From NCBI RefSeq assembly GCF_000284255.1, contig NC_017075.1:4092001-4156000 (forward strand): a stretch of 64,000 bases of DNA. The letters run 5' to 3'. Numbering within the stretch: position 1 is the stretch's first letter; every line of letters begins with the position of its first letter. Under the pieces are notes generated by a model. It searched no databases, was not told the DNA's origin, and saw only the letters and a list, made by a program, of their open reading frames with translations. Below, piece by piece: positions 53,148 through 63,038 of the stretch. Origin of the DNA: Rubrivivax gelatinosus IL144 (lineage in GTDB: Bacteria; Pseudomonadota; Gammaproteobacteria; Burkholderiales; Burkholderiaceae_C). The position numbers and the translations under genes were made by a program.

Positions 53148-53945
53148 TCAGCGCGACTCGGCCGCCTCGCGTTCGGAGCGCGCGAACACGCGCACCAGCG
53201 CGATGCCGGCGCCGACGTTGGTGTCGCGCCGCACCAGCGGGCTGTCGGCGAAGACCGCGCCGCCCACGCTGTCGGCACGCACGAAGGCCGCGAACCACCA
53301 CGGCCCGGCACGGCGCGACAGCGCCGCAGTCGCCTGCCAGCCGGCGTAGCCACCGCGGGCCGCATACGCCGGGCGGCCGGGCGCCGCTTCGTCGGGCCGG
53401 ACCTCGTAGTAGTGGCGGTGCAGGCGCCGGTCGCCCCAGATCGGCCCGGCCTGCAGGCCCCAGCCGAAGCCGGCACGTTCGCCGTCGACGGCCAGCGCCG
53501 GTGCGGCGGTCCAGCCCAGCAGGCTGGGCGAGCGGTCGACGCCGATCACCGCGCGCAGCGGCAGCCGCAGTTCGGTCTTCCAGTCCGCACCCTTCGCGAG
53601 GGCGACGCGCAGCCGCGGGCCGACTTCGACCGTCGGCTCCAGGTCGTCCATGCCGCGGCGCGCCTCGTCGTCGTCGCTGCGCGTCGGCGTGCCGGCGGCA
53701 AAACCCAGATCGAGGTCGACGCGCTCGGTCTCGAACAGGCGCGCGCGGGCGCCGTCGCGGTCGGCGCGCAGCACCTCGCCGCGGTAGACGAACCAGGGCA
53801 GCGGCAGCACCCAGGTGCTGGAATCGGCGGCGCCGCGGTAGTGCGGCAGGCGCAGCACGGTGGCACCGGCGCCCAGCTCCCACAGCGGCTCGGCGGCGGC
53901 AGGCACGACCGCCGCGGCGAGCAGCAGCGCCGCCAGCGGCTTCAT
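53148..53945 (-). CDS. MipA/OmpV-family outer-membrane protein
   Basis: 265 residues. Signal peptide (LAALLLAAAVVPAAA, then EP), followed by the family's start WELGAGATVLRLPHYRGA and a beta-barrel with alternating aromatic strands, ending in the last strand AGIALVRVFARSE. MipA (scaffold of murein enzymes) and OmpV are the named members; most homologues are of unknown function. The ATG overlaps the upstream chorismatase stop (ATGA). Confidence 0.9.
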   Translation of the reverse strand: MKPLAALLLAAAVVPAAAEPLWELGAGATVLRLPHYRGAADSSTWVLPLPWFVYRGEVLRADRDGARARLFETERVDLDLGFAAGTPTRSDDDEARRGMDDLEPTVEVGPRLRVALAKGADWKTELRLPLRAVIGVDRSPSLLGWTAAPALAVDGERAGFGWGLQAGPIWGDRRLHRHYYEVRPDEAAPGRPAYAARGGYAGWQATAALSRRAGPWWFAAFVRADSVGGAVFADSPLVRRDTNVGAGIALVRVFARSEREAAESR

Positions 53946-54973
53946 CGCGCCAGCACTCCGGCCAGCAGCGCGTGGCCTTCGATCTCGACCAGCAGCTCGC
54001 GCCGGCAGACGTCGGCCTCGACGTAGACCGCGCGCCGCGCGGCCGCCGAGTCGGCGCCGACGGCGGCCTCGAAGGCCGTGCGCACCGCGGCGTAGTCCTC
54101 CGGGTGGCGCAGGTAGACGACGCAGTCCAGGTCGGCCGGCGACACCGCGGCGGCGCCGTGGGCGCGGGCCTGCGCGCACAGCGCCTCCAGGTTGCGCAGC
54201 GTCTCGGCCAGCTGGGCCAGCACGTCGCCTTCGTGCATCGAACGTTCGCCGACGATGCTGGCCGTGCCGCTGACGAAGAAGGCCAGCCGGCCGCCCGCCG
54301 CATCGGCCAGCGCGGCGCGCGAGAAGTTCGGGCTGCGCGGGCCGAAACGCTGCGAATAGCGGTACGGCGGCACCTGGCGCGGGTTGTCCAGCGGCCGCAC
54401 CGCGCCGCGCGAGGCGAGGAAGCGGATCGCCAGCGTGCCTTCGTGCGGCCCCAGCGCGCAGGCCGCCGGCGCGCCTTCGAAGGCGTCGAAGCCGGCTTCG
54501 GAGAACGCGCGGAAGCGGCCGACGTTGAACTGGCGGTAGCGCTCCAGCCCGCCGCCATCGTCGTTGATGCGTGGCAGGAAGTTCCAGACCTTGACCAGCG
54601 GCGGCCGGCCGCGCGCGTCCAGCACCTCGAACAGGTCGCGGTAGGCCTGCCAGGCGGCGTCGGTCAGGTCGGCCACCGCGTCGGGCAGGTCCAGCCAGCC
54701 GTAGAGCCAGTGGCCGTCGTCGCGCCAGCGCACCGGGCCGTGCGTGCCGCTGGCCGCCGCGCCGGCGGTGAACAGGTCGACGACCGGCTCCGCGGGCGCC
54801 ACCAGGCGCGCGGCCAGGCCCGGGGCGGCGCTGCTCGCGCCCGCACCCCAGGCCAGGCCACCGAGCGCGGCAGCGTCCAGCAGCGCCGCCTCGGCGGCGG
54901 GCAGGCGCAGCAAGCGCAGCGGGGTGGCGGTGCGCGACGGCGTCGCGGCGGCGGACAGGGTCGCCTCGGGCAT
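53942..54973 (-). CDS. Chorismatase (FkbO/Hyg5/XanB2 family)
   Basis: 343 residues. Two RidA/YjgF-like halves; conserved segments VKVWNFLPRINDD, YRQFNVGRFRAF, QRFGPRSPNFSRA and the C-terminal VYVEADVCRRELLVEIEG. The family cleaves chorismate to hydroxybenzoates or dihydroxycyclohexadiene carboxylate, releasing pyruvate; XanB2-type members supply 3- and 4-hydroxybenzoate for pigments and ubiquinone. Which product is made cannot be read from the sequence by eye. It heads a run with the MipA-like gene and the BLUF gene and is divergent from glnS. Confidence 0.87.
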   Translation of the reverse strand: MPEATLSAAATPSRTATPLRLLRLPAAEAALLDAAALGGLAWGAGASSAAPGLAARLVAPAEPVVDLFTAGAAASGTHGPVRWRDDGHWLYGWLDLPDAVADLTDAAWQAYRDLFEVLDARGRPPLVKVWNFLPRINDDGGGLERYRQFNVGRFRAFSEAGFDAFEGAPAACALGPHEGTLAIRFLASRGAVRPLDNPRQVPPYRYSQRFGPRSPNFSRAALADAAGGRLAFFVSGTASIVGERSMHEGDVLAQLAETLRNLEALCAQARAHGAAAVSPADLDCVVYLRHPEDYAAVRTAFEAAVGADSAAARRAVYVEADVCRRELLVEIEGHALLAGVLAR

Positions 54974-55078
54974 CGGGTCGGGGGCGCGGGCGGCGGACGC
55001 CGCGGCAGGAGGGGAAGGCCGGCCGATTATTCCAAAGCGGGCCGCCGGCGCCGCACGGCCCCGGCGAAAGGCCGTCGA

Positions 55079-55084
55079 TAGAAT
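55079..55084 (+). promoter_or_regulatory. Possible -10 box upstream of glnS
   Basis: TAGAAT, 5 of 6 bases of the sigma-70 consensus, lies 58 bases before the glnS ATG in the divergent region. No good -35 is seen at the right distance. Confidence 0.35.
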
Positions 55085-55142
55085 GGCCCGTTGGCCGCGG
55101 CAGCGCCCGCGGCCTCTTCTCCGCAGCTCCCGACACCGCCGC

Positions 55143-56927
<1,785 letters not shown>

Positions 56928-57013
56928 GGTTGCGGCAGGTAATGTTTCGTCGCCGGTGCTGGTGCCCGGCGGCGTTCCGTGCCAGATTGACGGCTCCCCT
57001 TTCAGGAGGCCTC

Positions 57014-57508
57014 ATGTCGCACTCCCATGCTTTCCGCCGCGCGGCCCTGGGTGCCGCGCTGGCCCTGGCGGCGCTGGCCGGCAACGCCCACGCCGCCGGT
57101 GTCCTGACGGTGAACTTCGTCGAGCCCGAGCACTACAGCGACGTCGGCTTCGGCAGCGTCGAGCGCGAGCGCACGACGGCCCGGCTGGCCGCGATCTTCA
57201 AGGACCTCGGCCGGCGCCTGCCCGACGGCCAGACGCTGAAGGTCGACGTGCTCGACGTCGACCTCGCCGGCCGCGTGCCGCCGAACGCCGTGCACGACAC
57301 GCGCGTGCTGACCGGCGGCGCCGACTGGCCGCGCATCAAGCTGCGCTACAGCCTGGATGCCGGCGGCACGGTGCAGACGCGCGAAGAGACCGTCTCGGAC
57401 ATGAGCTATCTGCAGACGCCGATCCTCGGCAGCCGCGCCGACGAACCGCTGGCCTACGAGCGCCGCATGCTCGAACGCTGGTTCGAGGAACGTTTCCTCA
57501 CCCCCTGA
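57014..57508 (+). CDS. Secreted DUF3016-family protein
   Basis: 164 residues. Signal peptide (AALGAALALAALAGNAHA, then AG), then VNFVEPEHYSDVGFGSVERER, TLKVDVLDVDLAGRV and RYSLDAGGTVQTREETVSDMSY, the typical DUF3016 pattern. Periplasmic; function unknown. AGGAGG lies 5 bases before the ATG. It is 16 bases before the FKBP gene and probably in one operon with it. Confidence 0.88.
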   Translation: MSHSHAFRRAALGAALALAALAGNAHAAGVLTVNFVEPEHYSDVGFGSVERERTTARLAAIFKDLGRRLPDGQTLKVDVLDVDLAGRVPPNAVHDTRVLTGGADWPRIKLRYSLDAGGTVQTREETVSDMSYLQTPILGSRADEPLAYERRMLERWFEERFLTP

Positions 57509-57524
57509 CCTCCGGAGAACCCTC

Positions 57525-57965
57525 TTGTCCCTGCACCGCCTGTGCCTGCTGGCCGCCGTCGTGGCCGCCGCTCCCGCCTTCGCCGCCGCGCCGGCCGACC
57601 CGCTGAAGGCCGCCGCCGCCGAACCCGGCGCCGTCGTCACCGCCAGCGGGCTGATCTACCGCTCGCTGAAGGACGGCAACGGCGCCAGCCCGACGGCCAC
57701 CGACACGGTGCGCGTGCACTACCGCGGCACCTTCCCCGACGGCAAGGAGTTCGACAGCTCCTACCGCCGCGGCGAACCGATCGAGTTCCCGCTGAACCGG
57801 GTGATCCCGTGCTGGACCGAAGGCGTGCAGAAGATGAAGGCCGGCGGCAAGGCCAAGCTGACCTGCCCGAGTGCGATCGCCTACGGCGAACGCGGCGCCG
57901 GCGGCGTGATCCCGCCGAACGCGACGCTGCAGTTCGAGGTCGAACTGCTGGGCATCCGCAAGTAA
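57525..57965 (+). CDS. FKBP-type peptidyl-prolyl cis-trans isomerase, exported
   Basis: 146 residues from a TTG with GGAG before it. Signal peptide (LCLLAAVVAAAPAFAA), then one FKBP domain: VRVHYRGTFPDGKEFDSSY, PIEFPLNRVIPCWTEGVQKMKAGGKAKLTCPS, AYGERGAGGVIPPNATLQFEVELL. The active-site aromatic residues (Tyr, Phe, Trp, Tyr) are in place. It isomerises Xaa-Pro bonds, here in the periplasm, to aid folding of envelope proteins. Confidence 0.94.
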   Translation: MSLHRLCLLAAVVAAAPAFAAAPADPLKAAAAEPGAVVTASGLIYRSLKDGNGASPTATDTVRVHYRGTFPDGKEFDSSYRRGEPIEFPLNRVIPCWTEGVQKMKAGGKAKLTCPSAIAYGERGAGGVIPPNATLQFEVELLGIRK

Positions 57966-57978
57966 GGCATCCGGTCGT

Positions 57979-58896
<918 letters not shown>

Positions 58897-58955
58897 GCGG
58901 GCGATTGTCACCGCCCGCAAGCCGCCGGCGCCGAGGCCCCGCCCGACCCGGTGGT

Positions 58956-59174
58956 TCAGGACGCGAGGTCGGGCACCACGGCCGGCGTCGCGTACTCGCG
59001 GCCGACGACGGCGCGGGCGTAGAGGTAGTTGCAGCGCGCGCGCTCGCTCAGGTCGTCCATCGGCACATGGCCTTGCGCGTCGCACGGGAAGGCCAGCGCC
59101 CGGCCCTGCTGGAACAGGGACTGGAAACGCAGCTGGAAGCGGCCCGTGGCGGCGACGGCGGCGAGAGTGCTCAT
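58956..59174 (-). CDS. Small conserved protein, unknown function
   Basis: 72 residues ([17 protein letters not shown] start). The segments [35 protein letters not shown] and the TPAV end match a short conserved protein that I recall as widespread in Burkholderiales, with no known function. The 208-base region before it (59175-59382), divergent with the HDOD gene, shows no clear promoter motif. Confidence 0.75.
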   Translation of the reverse strand: MSTLAAVAATGRFQLRFQSLFQQGRALAFPCDAQGHVPMDDLSERARCNYLYARAVVGREYATPAVVPDLAS

Positions 59175-59382
59175 GTTCACGACCCCTGTTGGCGTCCTCG
59201 ATGATCTGAAAGGTAGTCGGCCGCAGCCGGGGCCGCCTTCGGTGGGGCGCCATGCGCGGCGTCGGACGGCGGCTGCAGCGCGTGTCGGAAGAGCGCTGAC
59301 GCAGCACAAGCGCATCGGTAACACGGCACTACAGTCCGCCACGCCACGGCCGATAAGACGTGTGGACGCGCCCGCCCCTGCC

Positions 59383-60279
59383 ATGACCGCCATCGCCGCA
59401 CCGCTCCCCACCGACACCTCGCGCACTGCCGCCATCGCCCGTGAAATCGATCACGCCCGCACCCGCGGTGCGCTGCAGCACATCGTCGTGCCGCCGTGCC
59501 CGGCGCTGCTGGCGCGGCTGCAGGCGGTGATGCTGGAGGCCGAACCCGACCTCAACGAAGTCGCGCGCATCGCCGCCAGCGACGTCGCGATGTCGGCGAC
59601 GCTGATCCGCAACGCCAACGGCCCGCTGTACGCGGTGGGCCAGCCGGTGCAGACCGTCGGCCAGGCGATGAACCGCCTGGGCCTGCGCCAGACGGCGGCG
59701 GTGATGACCGGCTTCCTGGTGCGCAACGCCATCGTCGCCGACAACCGCCACCTGCGCCGCTTCTGGGAACGCTCGGCGCAGCGTGCGATCGCGATGACCT
59801 TCATCGCGCGCCAGTTGGTCGGCCTGTCCTCGGACGTCGCCCACACCTACGGCCTGTTCTGCCACGTCGGCATGCCGGTGCTGCTGCAGAGCGTGAAGGG
59901 CTACGGCTCGACGATGGTCGAGGCCGCGGCGCGCATCGACCGCAGCTACGTCGCCACCGAGAACGCCAACCACCGCACCGACCACGCCGTCGTCGGCGCG
60001 CTGGTGGCGCGCGTCTGGCGCCTGGCACCCGAGGTGATGGCCGCGATCCGGCTGCACCACGACCTGGAGTCGCTGGGCAGCGAGGAAACCGAGCCCGAGG
60101 TGCAGACGCTGATGGCCGCCGGCCTCGTCGCCGAGCACCTGGTGCGCCGCCAGGAAGCGCAGCTGCCCGAGCGCGACTGGACCGACCACTCGGCCGCGGC
60201 GCTGGCCTGGCTGCAGGTCGACGAAGCCGAGGTCGCCCAGTGGGGCGAGGAGCTCAGCGCTTCGCTGAGCGCTTTCTAG
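59383..60279 (+). CDS. HDOD-domain signalling protein
   Basis: 298 residues. HDOD domain (~35-235): PCPALLARLQAVM, then EVARIAASDVAMSATLIRNANGPLYAVGQPVQTVGQAMNRLGLR in outline, and HVGMPVLLQS, NHRTDHAVVGALVARVWRLAPEVMAAIRLHHD. The HD residues needed for hydrolysis are not conserved, as usual. HDOD proteins are regulatory partners in motility, biofilm and stress signalling. The 3' end overlaps the convergent ParA-like gene by 26 bases. Confidence 0.9.
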   Translation: MTAIAAPLPTDTSRTAAIAREIDHARTRGALQHIVVPPCPALLARLQAVMLEAEPDLNEVARIAASDVAMSATLIRNANGPLYAVGQPVQTVGQAMNRLGLRQTAAVMTGFLVRNAIVADNRHLRRFWERSAQRAIAMTFIARQLVGLSSDVAHTYGLFCHVGMPVLLQSVKGYGSTMVEAAARIDRSYVATENANHRTDHAVVGALVARVWRLAPEVMAAIRLHHDLESLGSEETEPEVQTLMAAGLVAEHLVRRQEAQLPERDWTDHSAAALAWLQVDEAEVAQWGEELSASLSAF

Positions 60280-61045
60280 GCTTGGCGATCGCCTCGTAGA
60301 GCGCGACGAACTGCTGCGTCAGCTTGTGCCCGGGGTCCAGGTGGATCATCGGGCGCGCGAGTTCGTGCGACTCCTTCACGCGCACGCTGGCACCCAGGTA
60401 GGGTTCCAGCACCGGCAGGCCTTCGTCGACCAGCTCCTGCACCGTGCGCCGCGGCAGGCTGGCGCGCGCCTGGAACTGGTTGACGACGATGCCCTCGACG
60501 GCGAGCTTGTCGTTGTGGTCGGCGCGGATCTCTTCCACCGCCTCGAGCAGGCCGTACAGCGCGCGGCGCGAGAACTCGTCGCAGTCGAACGGGATCAGGC
60601 AGCCGTCGGCGGCGATCAGCGCCGAGCGCGTGTAGAAGTTCAGCGCCGGCGGCGTGTCGATCCAGATCTCGTCGTAGGTCCCGGCGAACTCGGCCAGCGC
60701 GTCGCGCAGCTTGAAGATCTTGTAGCGGCTCTCCAGCTTGGCGTGCAGCTCCTCCAACGCGGCGCTGGCGGGCATCAGGTCCAGCCGCTCCCAGGGTGTG
60801 GCGGTGACGAAGTCGGCGGTGGCCGTGGGGCGCACGCTGAACTTCAGCGTCGACTCGAAGAACTCGGCCGCGCCCGGGCGCGGGTCGACGGCGGCTTCGC
60901 CGAGCAGGTAGTGCGTCGAGTTGGCCTGCGCGTCCAGGTCGACAAGCAGCACGCGCCGCCCCTTGGCGGCCGCGATCGCGGCCAGGTTGCTGGCGATGGT
61001 GGACTTCCCGACCCCGCCTTTCTGGTTGAAGACGACGTGCCGCAT
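60254..61045 (-). CDS. ParA-family ATPase (orphan)
   Basis: 263 residues. Deviant Walker A NQKGGVGKST at ~7-16, switch DLDAQANST at ~37, and Walker B IWIDTPPAL. ParA/MinD-type ATPases move DNA or protein cargo over the nucleoid or membrane. No ParB gene and no replication origin is nearby, so it is probably not the chromosomal partition ATPase; a role in positioning another cargo is possible. The ATG is directly preceded by the palindrome CGGAGCGCTCCG. Confidence 0.9.
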   Translation of the reverse strand: MRHVVFNQKGGVGKSTIASNLAAIAAAKGRRVLLVDLDAQANSTHYLLGEAAVDPRPGAAEFFESTLKFSVRPTATADFVTATPWERLDLMPASAALEELHAKLESRYKIFKLRDALAEFAGTYDEIWIDTPPALNFYTRSALIAADGCLIPFDCDEFSRRALYGLLEAVEEIRADHNDKLAVEGIVVNQFQARASLPRRTVQELVDEGLPVLEPYLGASVRVKESHELARPMIHLDPGHKLTQQFVALYEAIAKPRKRSAKR

Positions 61046-61082
61046 CGGAGCGCTCCGTGGAAGGACGGTGCATTGTGCACCG
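61046..61082. promoter_or_regulatory. Two perfect palindromes immediately upstream of the ParA-like gene
   Basis: CGGAGCGCTCCG (61046-61057) abuts the ATG. CGGTGCA-TTG-TGCACCG (61066-61082) lies 8 bases further up. Both are exact; they could be operators or a partition-type site. Confidence 0.5.
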
Positions 61083-61127
61083 CAGCACTGGAGGCGGAAC
61101 CCTAGATTCGGCGGGCCCGTCCGGCGC

Positions 61128-62537
61128 TCAGACGAGCGTGCCCAGCGTGCGCAGCGCCGCGGCCAGCGTGTCGTCGGGCGGGCGGCCGACCCCCAGGCGC
61201 ACGAAGCCGTCGAAACGTGCGCCGGTGCTGAACATCGAACCCGGCGCGATCTTGATGCCGCGCTCCAGCGCCGCGGCGAACAGCCGGTCGCCGCTGGCGC
61301 CGTCGGGCAGCTGCAGCCACAGCAGCAGGCCGCCGTCGGGCAGCGTGACTCGGGTGCCCGACGGGAAGTGCGCCGCGACGAGGTCGGCGTAGGCATCGCG
61401 GTGCACGCGCAGCTGCTCGGCCAGCCGGCGGCGGTGGCGGTCGTAGGCCGGGCTGTCGACGTACTCGGCGACCACCGACTGCGGCAGCTCCTCCGGGAAA
61501 CGGCTCTGCGTGTACTTCAGCATCTCCACACGCGCCTGCCAGCGCCCGGCCAGCATCCAGCCCAGGCGCAGGCCCGGCGCCAGCAGCTTGTTCAGCGAGT
61601 TGCAGTGGATGACGCCGCCATCCTGGTCCCAGGCCTTCAGCGGCCGCGCCGGCTGCGCCGTCATCTCGCCGTAGATGTCGTCCTCGATCAGCGCCACGCC
61701 ATGCGCCGCGCACAGCGCCACCAGCTCGGCCTTGCGCTCGTCGGGCATCGTGCAGCCCAGCGGGTTGTGCAGCGTCGGCTGCACGACGACGGCGCGGATC
61801 GCCGTGCGCTGGTCCAGCGCGAAGGCCAGCGCCTCCAGCGACAGCCCGGTCTTCGGGCTGGTCGGCAGCTCGATCGCACGCAGGCCCAGCGCCTCGACGA
61901 TCTGCAGCAGGCCGTAGAAAGTCGGCGACTCGACGGCCACCGTGTCGCCCGGCTGGGTGACGACGCGCAGCGCGAGGTTCATCGCCTCGGTGCAGCCCTG
62001 CGTGACGACGATCTGCTCGGGCGCCGCGGCGACACCGCGCTCCAGCGCGCGCCGCGCCAGCGCCGCCCGCAGCAGCGGGTGGCCGTGGCGGCGCGTCATC
62101 GTCGTCAGCACCTGCGGCGCCAGGCGCAGGCGGCGCTGCATCGCACGCGCCAGCGCCTCGGCCGGGTACATCGCCGGCGGCGCGACGGCCAGCGCCAGGT
62201 TCAGCTCGACGGCATGGCGCTGGCCGCGCGCCAGGATGCCGGAGATGTGCTCGGAGATGCCGACGTAGGCGGCGGCGTCGATCGCGCGCGGCGCCGCTTC
62301 GGACGCCGGCGGCAGCGCCGCACGGCGCGGGTGGCGCACGAAGTAGCCCGAGCGAGCCCGCGCTTCGAGCAGGCCGTCGTCCTCCAGCCGGCGGCAGGCC
62401 TGCAGCGCGGTCGACAGGCTGACCTCGTGGCGGCGCATCAGCTCGCGCACCGACGGGAAACGGTCGCCGCTGCGCAAGGCGCCGGCCTGGATGGCGCCGC
62501 GGTAATGCTCGGCGATGCGGTGGTACAGCGTGCTCAT
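61128..62537 (-). CDS. MocR/PdxR-type regulator (GntR winged helix plus aminotransferase-like domain)
   Basis: 469 residues from the ATG at 62537. N-terminal GntR helix-turn-helix (~residues 1-75: YRGAIQAGALRSGDRFPSVRELMRRHEVS in outline). Then a fold type I PLP domain with VTQGCTEAMNLALRVV, ESPTFYG, QPTLHNPLGCTMP, IEDDIYGEM and the PLP-lysine segment HCNSLNKLLAPGLRLGW. MocR regulators bind PLP or a PLP adduct and control a nearby gene, often the divergent one; here that is the DUF2917 gene. Confidence 0.92.
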   Translation of the reverse strand: MSTLYHRIAEHYRGAIQAGALRSGDRFPSVRELMRRHEVSLSTALQACRRLEDDGLLEARARSGYFVRHPRRAALPPASEAAPRAIDAAAYVGISEHISGILARGQRHAVELNLALAVAPPAMYPAEALARAMQRRLRLAPQVLTTMTRRHGHPLLRAALARRALERGVAAAPEQIVVTQGCTEAMNLALRVVTQPGDTVAVESPTFYGLLQIVEALGLRAIELPTSPKTGLSLEALAFALDQRTAIRAVVVQPTLHNPLGCTMPDERKAELVALCAAHGVALIEDDIYGEMTAQPARPLKAWDQDGGVIHCNSLNKLLAPGLRLGWMLAGRWQARVEMLKYTQSRFPEELPQSVVAEYVDSPAYDRHRRRLAEQLRVHRDAYADLVAAHFPSGTRVTLPDGGLLLWLQLPDGASGDRLFAAALERGIKIAPGSMFSTGARFDGFVRLGVGRPPDDTLAAALRTLGTLV

Positions 62538-62568
62538 GGGCAAGGACCACTATGCCGCGCGCCCCGGC

Positions 62569-62609
62569 ACCAAAACAGATACAGAAACCCGGGACGGACA
62601 CCGAAACAG
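62569..62609. promoter_or_regulatory. Direct repeats, probable MocR-type operator
   Basis: ACCAAAACAG (62569-62578) and ACCGAAACAG (62600-62609) match at 9 of 10 bases and are 31 bases apart, about three helical turns, in the 156-base region between the MocR-type and DUF2917 genes. MocR proteins typically bind spaced direct repeats. Confidence 0.5.
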
Positions 62610-62693
62610 TTGCCCGCCGCCGCCGCTGTTGTGCCCCGCCGCGTGCGCCGCTGTGGCTGCCGCCGCCAGGCGCGGCGCCGCACAGTGGCCGCC

Positions 62694-63038
62694 ATGGACA
62701 CCCGCACGATCGAACTCGCCGCCGGCCAGACGCTGGCCCTGGCGCTGCGCCGCGGCGACACGCTGCAGCTGGCACACGGCCGCCTGCAGGTCTGGGCGCC
62801 GGCCACGGAACTGGCCGGCACGCAGCACCGGCCGATGCAGCGCTGGGACGAAGGCCAGGCCCTGCTCGCCGACGACTCCGGCACCTGGCAGGCCCAGGCG
62901 CTGACGGCGGCGACGCTGCTGCTGCAGCGGCACGCGCCGGCCTGGCGCCGCCGGTGGCCGGCCCCGCCCGCCCCGGCCGGCTCTAGACTGGCCCGATGCG
63001 CGACCTCTTCCTGCTCGCCCCCGACCTCGTCTTCCTGA
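62694..63038 (+). CDS. DUF2917-family protein
   Basis: 114 residues from the ATG at 62694. TIELAAGQTLALALRRGDTLQLAHGRLQVW in outline is the small cupin-like beta-strand pattern of DUF2917; the rest (PMQRWDEGQALL, LTAATLLLQRHAP) continues it. The last ~15 residues (ATSSCSPPTSSS) are encoded in another frame over the start of the next gene, giving a 43-base overlap. Divergent from the MocR-type gene and likely its target. Function unknown. Confidence 0.72.
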   Translation: MDTRTIELAAGQTLALALRRGDTLQLAHGRLQVWAPATELAGTQHRPMQRWDEGQALLADDSGTWQAQALTAATLLLQRHAPAWRRRWPAPPAPAGSRLARCATSSCSPPTSSS

